Assembly (NCBI RefSeq): GCF_012396185.1
Contig: NZ_JAAXOW010000001.1
Coordinates: forward strand, 434,001 to 498,000
DNA length: 64,000 nt
Direction: 5' to 3'
From: Sanguibacter hominis ATCC BAA-789
Lineage (GTDB): Bacteria; Actinomycetota; Actinomycetes; Actinomycetales; Cellulomonadaceae
Below the pieces are notes generated by a model. The model had not been told where the DNA came from. It ran no database searches and saw nothing but the letters and a program-made list of their open reading frames with translations. Below are positions 59,964 to 64,000 of the stretch, piece by piece. The position numbers and the translations under genes were made by a program. The number at the start of each line of letters is the position of its first letter. Position 1 is the stretch's first letter.

Positions 59964-62900
59964 TCAGCGGCGCGCCGCCCTGGTGATCTTGACCTTGACG
60001 GTCGTGCTCGTGCCCGAGACGGTGCTCGACCCCGAGTACTTCACGGTGATCGTCTGGGTGCGCACGGAGGTCGCGAACGACCGGGGCAGCGTCACTGTCG
60101 CCTTCCCGTTCTTGACCGTGGCCTTGCCGATCGTGCGACCGCCCGAGACGACGTGGACCGTCCCCGACGCCTTGCCTGCCGGGGCAGACACGGTGACCTT
60201 GACCTTGGCCCGGTTGCCGAGCGTGGCGCCCGTGACCGAGGTCTTGACCTTGGACCTCGCCTTCGTCACCTTGAGCGTCCCGGTCGCGGAGGACGACGCC
60301 ACGACCTTCGCGGAACCGAGGTAGTAGGCGCGGACCCTGGTCGTCCCCGCCTTGGCCACTGCCTTCTTCGACAGCTTGACCTTGGCGACGCCGTTCTTGA
60401 CGGTCGCCGAGCCGAGAACCTTCTTGCCGTCCCGGATCTCGACCTTGCCGCTGACGGGCTGCGTGCTGCGCACCCGCACGTCCCACGTGATCGTGGTGCC
60501 GAGCCGGGTCGTGCGCGACGCCGGTGACAGGACCGTCGTGGACCTCGCCTTGACCGGCACGGCCGGTCGCGGCTTGACGAGGATCTTCAGGGCCGCCGAG
60601 GACGATCCGGCGACCGTGCCCGATCCCGAGTACACGGCGACGAGCGACCGTGCGCCAGGCGACCTGGTGAACGAGCCGGGCAGGCCGATCTTCGCGCGAC
60701 CGGCCACGAGCGTGCCGGAGGCGACGACGGTCGAGCCCTCGCGGACCTCGACGGTGCCGGTCGGCACCACGCCGTCAGCGGTGACGACCACGTCGACCGT
60801 GACCGGGTCCCCCTGGGTGGCGGTCCCGGTCGTGGTGGTGAGCGTGGTCGTCGACGCGACCTTCACCGGCTCGACGGGACCACCCTTGGCCTGGGTGAGC
60901 ACCGCGACGGTGCGTCCCGGCACGGTCACGGTCCCGCTGGCGGCGTCCCACGTCGTCGTCTTCACGACAGCGTCGGCACCGTCCTTCTGGACCTGCGACA
61001 GCGCGAGAGCGCGCCCTGCGAGGCCGGGGACCTTCTCTGTGATGGGCGCCGGGCTCGCGTTGAACACCACGAGCACGCCGTCCAGGGCGGGGTCCACGTC
61101 CGTGCCGACCGTGTCGTCGACACGCATGACGAGCAGGCCGGGGGTCGCGTCAGCGCCCGAACCCGGGAAGGAGACCTTCTGCTTGATGAGGTCCGCGCTG
61201 CCGAGCCGCAGGAGCGGCGTCGAGTAGCGCAGGCGCAGCAGGTCGAGCGCCTGGGCGTTCGCCGCGGCGATGTCCGTCGCGGACGGCTTGAGCGCGGGGT
61301 CGGCGAGGAGCGGGCGCATGAGCCCCCACTTCTCCTCGTTCTTCTCCTTGCTCGGCAGCCCGACACCGAAGTTGTTGCTCTGGCCGGACCAGTCGACCTT
61401 GTTGAAGTGGTCGCCCGAGTTGTAGCTGTCCCGGTCGAGCGACTTCGACCGGAGCAGGTCCGTCCCGGCGTGCCAGAACGTCGGCGTCTGCGACAGGGTG
61501 GTCGTCGCGAGCGACAGCGTGTTCATGCGGACGCGGTCGGCCATCGACGTCGCCGTCGGCAGCTTGAGCGTCAGCAGGTCGAACAACGTCTCGTTGTCGT
61601 GCGCGTCGACATAGGTGACGACCTCGCCCGGCTCGCTCGCGTAGCCGGCCGGAGCACCGCGGTAGTCGAGCTCGTCACCGCGCTGGGCGGCCCCGGAACT
61701 CGTCACGAACGTGAAGTCCTCGAGGTTGCCCGCGAGGCCCAGCCGGACCAGGTCGGACTGGTGCGCGAGATCCGCCAGCTCGGCTGCGGAGCCGTCGTTG
61801 ACGCCCCCGTCGCCGCGCTTGTTCCCGTTCGGGTCGGTGCCCAGACCGGTGCCGAAGCCCTGCTGGAACGTCGAGCCGCCGTCGACCGGGCTGCCGCCGT
61901 GGACGGCGTCGCGCAGCCGGTCGGAGAACGTCCCGATGCCGGTGCCGTTCAGCTGTCCCTGCGTCGCCTGCTCGAATCGGGCGTTGTCAGCGACCTCGCC
62001 GAAGTTCCAGCCCTCGCCGTACAGGTAGATCGACTTTCCGTCGACACCGTCGCGTGACAGCGTCAGCTCGTCGAGCGCCTCCCGGACGGCGAGCATGTTC
62101 GCCTTCGAGTGGTGCCCCATGAGGTCGAAGCGGAAGCCGTCGATCCGGTACTGCTTCGCCCACGTGACGACGGAGTCGACCATGAGCTTCTGCGCCACCA
62201 GGTTCTCCGTCGCGACGTTCGAGCAGCACGTCGAGGTCTCGACGCCGCCGGTCGCGCTGAGCCGCTGGTAGTAGCCGGGCACGACCCGGTCCAGGACGGA
62301 CTTGGGGTCCTGGCCGCTCGCCGCCGTGTGGTTGTACACGACGTCCTGGACGACCTGCAGACCGTTCTTGTGCAGCGCGCCGACCATCGTGCGGTACTCG
62401 GCGACGCGGGCGCCGCCGTCCTGGTTGCCCGCCGAGGCGTACGACCCCTCGGGGGCCGTGTAGTGCATCGGGTCGTAGCCCCAGTTGAAGCCGTCCGCGT
62501 CCTTGATCGCGGCGACCGCCGCCTGCTGCTCCTCGCCGTCGGGCGCGAAGCCGGACAGGTCACCGGTCGTGGCCTGCTTGCTGCGGTCCTCCTCGATCGT
62601 CGCGATGTCGAAGCTCGGCAGCAGGTGCACGGTGTTCAGGCCCGCCGCAGCGAGCTTGCGCAGGTGCTTGACGCCGTCGCCCTCCCCCGCGAACGCGAGG
62701 TAGGTGCCGCGCTCGGCCTCGGGAACGCTCGGGTCCGAGATCGAGAAGTCGCGGATGTGCAGCTCGTAGATGCTGCGGTCCACGTCCCGGGCGATCGTCG
62801 GCGCCTTCGTCGTCGCCCACTGCGTCGGCCGGTGGGCCGGGTCAGCGAGGTCGACGAGCACGGAGTGCGTCGAGTTGAGGGTCAGGCCCACCGAGTACGG

Positions 62901-64000
62901 GTCGGTGACGACGTTGTGCTCGACCTTGCCGGTCGAGGGCACATACACCTCGATGTCGTACTTGTAGGGCTTGTCCTTCCAGGACGCGTCACCCGCGGTG
63001 ACCCACGAGCCGTCCGCCTGGCGCACCGCGGGGACCTCGGTCGGGTCGGACGCGATGTCGCCGTCCGTCCAGACGAGCGTCGTCACGGAGCGTGCGGTCG
63101 GCGCCCATACCGCGAGGGTCGGGACGTCCCCGGCCCACGTGGCGCCGAGGTCACGGTCGACGACCGCGGCGAACACGTCGTCGAGCACCGGGGCGATCTG
63201 GACGCCCGTCGCGTACTCGACGACCGCGCCCGAGCGCTGGACCAGGAAGAGCTGCCCCGTCAGGTACTCCTCGAGCTCCTCACGCGTGAGGGACTCGGGC
63301 AGCTCGAGCGCCACGTAGGCCGCCAGGTGCGGGTACTTCGCGCGCAGCTCCGGCGCGAGGCCGCTGGCGTCCTGCGTGAGGTCGACCGAGAGAGCGTCGG
63401 CCGGGACGGTGACCTTCTCCTTCGTCGCGGACAGGCCACCCTCGGGAGCGGAGTACAGCGTCCACGTGCGCGACGCCGACTCTCCGGGCACAGCGCCGAC
63501 CGGCAGCGCGACGGTACGGGAGTCCAGCCACACGGCCCGCGAGCCCTCGCCCGCGACGGTGGTGTCAGCCATCGCCGTGAACTCCTTCGTCTCCATGTTG
63601 AGGGTGAAGACCATCTTCGCGTAGTCGGTCGGGACGGAGAACCCGACGTTGGAGCCGGGGTAGGCCTCCGCCCACGCCTTGTCGAGCGCGGCCTTCGCCT
63701 CGTAGGTGCCCTTCTTCAGGCGGTTGGTCTCGTACGTGTAGACGACGCCGTCACGGCCCCAGTCCTGCAGCCACGAACCGAGGCACGCGGGCGCCCAGGA
63801 CGCCGCGCAGCCGAGCTGCGGCTGGATCGTGCCCGCGATCGTCGCGAAGCGGCTCTCGCTGCCCGGGTAGATCGCGGTGACGAAGTGCGACTCGTCGTCG
63901 TAGACGAACGTGACGTCCGTCTCGGCGTCGAGGCTGAGCGGGATGTTGGCGCCACCGTTGTCACGGTCGCGGCCGTAGTTCTCGTCCCACGCGTGACCGA
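59964..64000 (-). CDS. secreted pullulanase-type alpha-1,6-glucosidase, 5' end outside the window
   Basis: 1344 residues are visible; the frame runs off the right edge, so the start and signal peptide are missing. N-terminal starch-type modules (GGANIPLSLDAETDVTFVYD) precede a GH13 domain. DVVYNHTAAS, the nucleophile in DGFRFDLMGHHS (near 62120-62145), the acid in LYGEGWNFGE (near 62000-62030) and YVDAHDNETLFD (near 61580-61615) are all present. The C-terminal about 330 residues are Ig-like repeats like those of the nucleotidase proteins. It debranches starch, glycogen or pullulan outside the cell. The sugar ABC unit is downstream but separately terminated. Confidence 0.92.
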   Translation of the reverse strand, partial: GHAWDENYGRDRDNGGANIPLSLDAETDVTFVYDDESHFVTAIYPGSESRFATIAGTIQPQLGCAASWAPACLGSWLQDWGRDGVVYTYETNRLKKGTYEAKAALDKAWAEAYPGSNVGFSVPTDYAKMVFTLNMETKEFTAMADTTVAGEGSRAVWLDSRTVALPVGAVPGESASRTWTLYSAPEGGLSATKEKVTVPADALSVDLTQDASGLAPELRAKYPHLAAYVALELPESLTREELEEYLTGQLFLVQRSGAVVEYATGVQIAPVLDDVFAAVVDRDLGATWAGDVPTLAVWAPTARSVTTLVWTDGDIASDPTEVPAVRQADGSWVTAGDASWKDKPYKYDIEVYVPSTGKVEHNVVTDPYSVGLTLNSTHSVLVDLADPAHRPTQWATTKAPTIARDVDRSIYELHIRDFSISDPSVPEAERGTYLAFAGEGDGVKHLRKLAAAGLNTVHLLPSFDIATIEEDRSKQATTGDLSGFAPDGEEQQAAVAAIKDADGFNWGYDPMHYTAPEGSYASAGNQDGGARVAEYRTMVGALHKNGLQVVQDVVYNHTAASGQDPKSVLDRVVPGYYQRLSATGGVETSTCCSNVATENLVAQKLMVDSVVTWAKQYRIDGFRFDLMGHHSKANMLAVREALDELTLSRDGVDGKSIYLYGEGWNFGEVADNARFEQATQGQLNGTGIGTFSDRLRDAVHGGSPVDGGSTFQQGFGTGLGTDPNGNKRGDGGVNDGSAAELADLAHQSDLVRLGLAGNLEDFTFVTSSGAAQRGDELDYRGAPAGYASEPGEVVTYVDAHDNETLFDLLTLKLPTATSMADRVRMNTLSLATTTLSQTPTFWHAGTDLLRSKSLDRDSYNSGDHFNKVDWSGQSNNFGVGLPSKEKNEEKWGLMRPLLADPALKPSATDIAAANAQALDLLRLRYSTPLLRLGSADLIKQKVSFPGSGADATPGLLVMRVDDTVGTDVDPALDGVLVVFNASPAPITEKVPGLAGRALALSQVQKDGADAVVKTTTWDAASGTVTVPGRTVAVLTQAKGGPVEPVKVASTTTLTTTTGTATQGDPVTVDVVVTADGVVPTGTVEVREGSTVVASGTLVAGRAKIGLPGSFTRSPGARSLVAVYSGSGTVAGSSSAALKILVKPRPAVPVKARSTTVLSPASRTTRLGTTITWDVRVRSTQPVSGKVEIRDGKKVLGSATVKNGVAKVKLSKKAVAKAGTTRVRAYYLGSAKVVASSSATGTLKVTKARSKVKTSVTGATLGNRAKVKVTVSAPAGKASGTVHVVSGGRTIGKATVKNGKATVTLPRSFATSVRTQTITVKYSGSSTVSGTSTTVKVKITRAARR

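Noticed and set aside
1-64000. CRISPR arrays, rRNA genes or prophage
   Set aside because: No regularly spaced short repeats, rRNA sequence or phage structural genes were seen.

Overview
The window is very G+C-rich, with GTG starts, four-base ATGA/GTGA gene overlaps, leaderless-looking starts, a mycoredoxin, a WhiB7-type regulator, AdnA/AdnB helicase-nucleases, and UPF0182, DUF3107 and PPA1309-family proteins. Together these indicate an actinobacterium. The secreted Ig-like-tailed pullulanase and nucleases, and the gene order, suggest Micrococcales near Cellulomonas; the genus is an inference.

Layout. 1-1347: a methyltransferase and an alpha/beta hydrolase. 1384-7351: a minus-strand redox locus, in transcription order DUF2231 membrane protein, OmpR-type regulator, histidine kinase, a second promoter, a small exported protein, ApbE flavin transferase, a four-histidine ferric-reductase-like membrane protein, a NuoF-like flavo-iron-sulfur protein and a ferredoxin. 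Both promoters carry the same 11-bp-spaced TTGAC-type repeats, so the regulator probably controls itself and the redox genes. 7438-9714: an ArsR regulator, ArsP-like permease and mini-thioredoxin between two identical initiator tRNA genes. 9792-18846: envelope and proteolysis genes (UPF0182, PDZ-Lon-like protease, DUF2342, YgjP-type peptidase) plus a stand-alone E1/ThiF-like protein.

18859-31221: a stress and DNA-repair block with whiB7 and its upstream-ORF leader, uvrD2, mycoredoxin, nudC, a macrolide-phosphotransferase-like kinase, adnB and adnA. 31389-42570: mixed housekeeping genes (DUF3107, ferritin-like protein, DEAD-box helicase, MarC, PHP phosphoesterase, aminopeptidase P, a general-stress-type membrane protein, an MgtE-N/CBS protein, DUF1003, Mrp, exonuclease III). 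42698-51276: two adjacent secreted enzymes, one an LTD/DNase/5'-nucleotidase/Ig-like fusion of 1860 residues and the other a paralogue of its nucleotidase half. Together they could take extracellular DNA to nucleosides and phosphate.

51471-55448: one-carbon metabolism (folD, glyA behind a ZTP/pfl riboswitch, purU). 55476-59771: a ROK-regulated xylose-type sugar ABC operon with three four-base overlaps. 59964-64000: a secreted pullulanase-type glucosidase cut by the window edge. No CRISPR array, transposase or integrase was seen. The most unusual regions are the redox/two-component locus with its shared promoter repeats, the tRNA-flanked arsenic-type cassette, the whiB7 leader and the nuclease-nucleotidase fusion.
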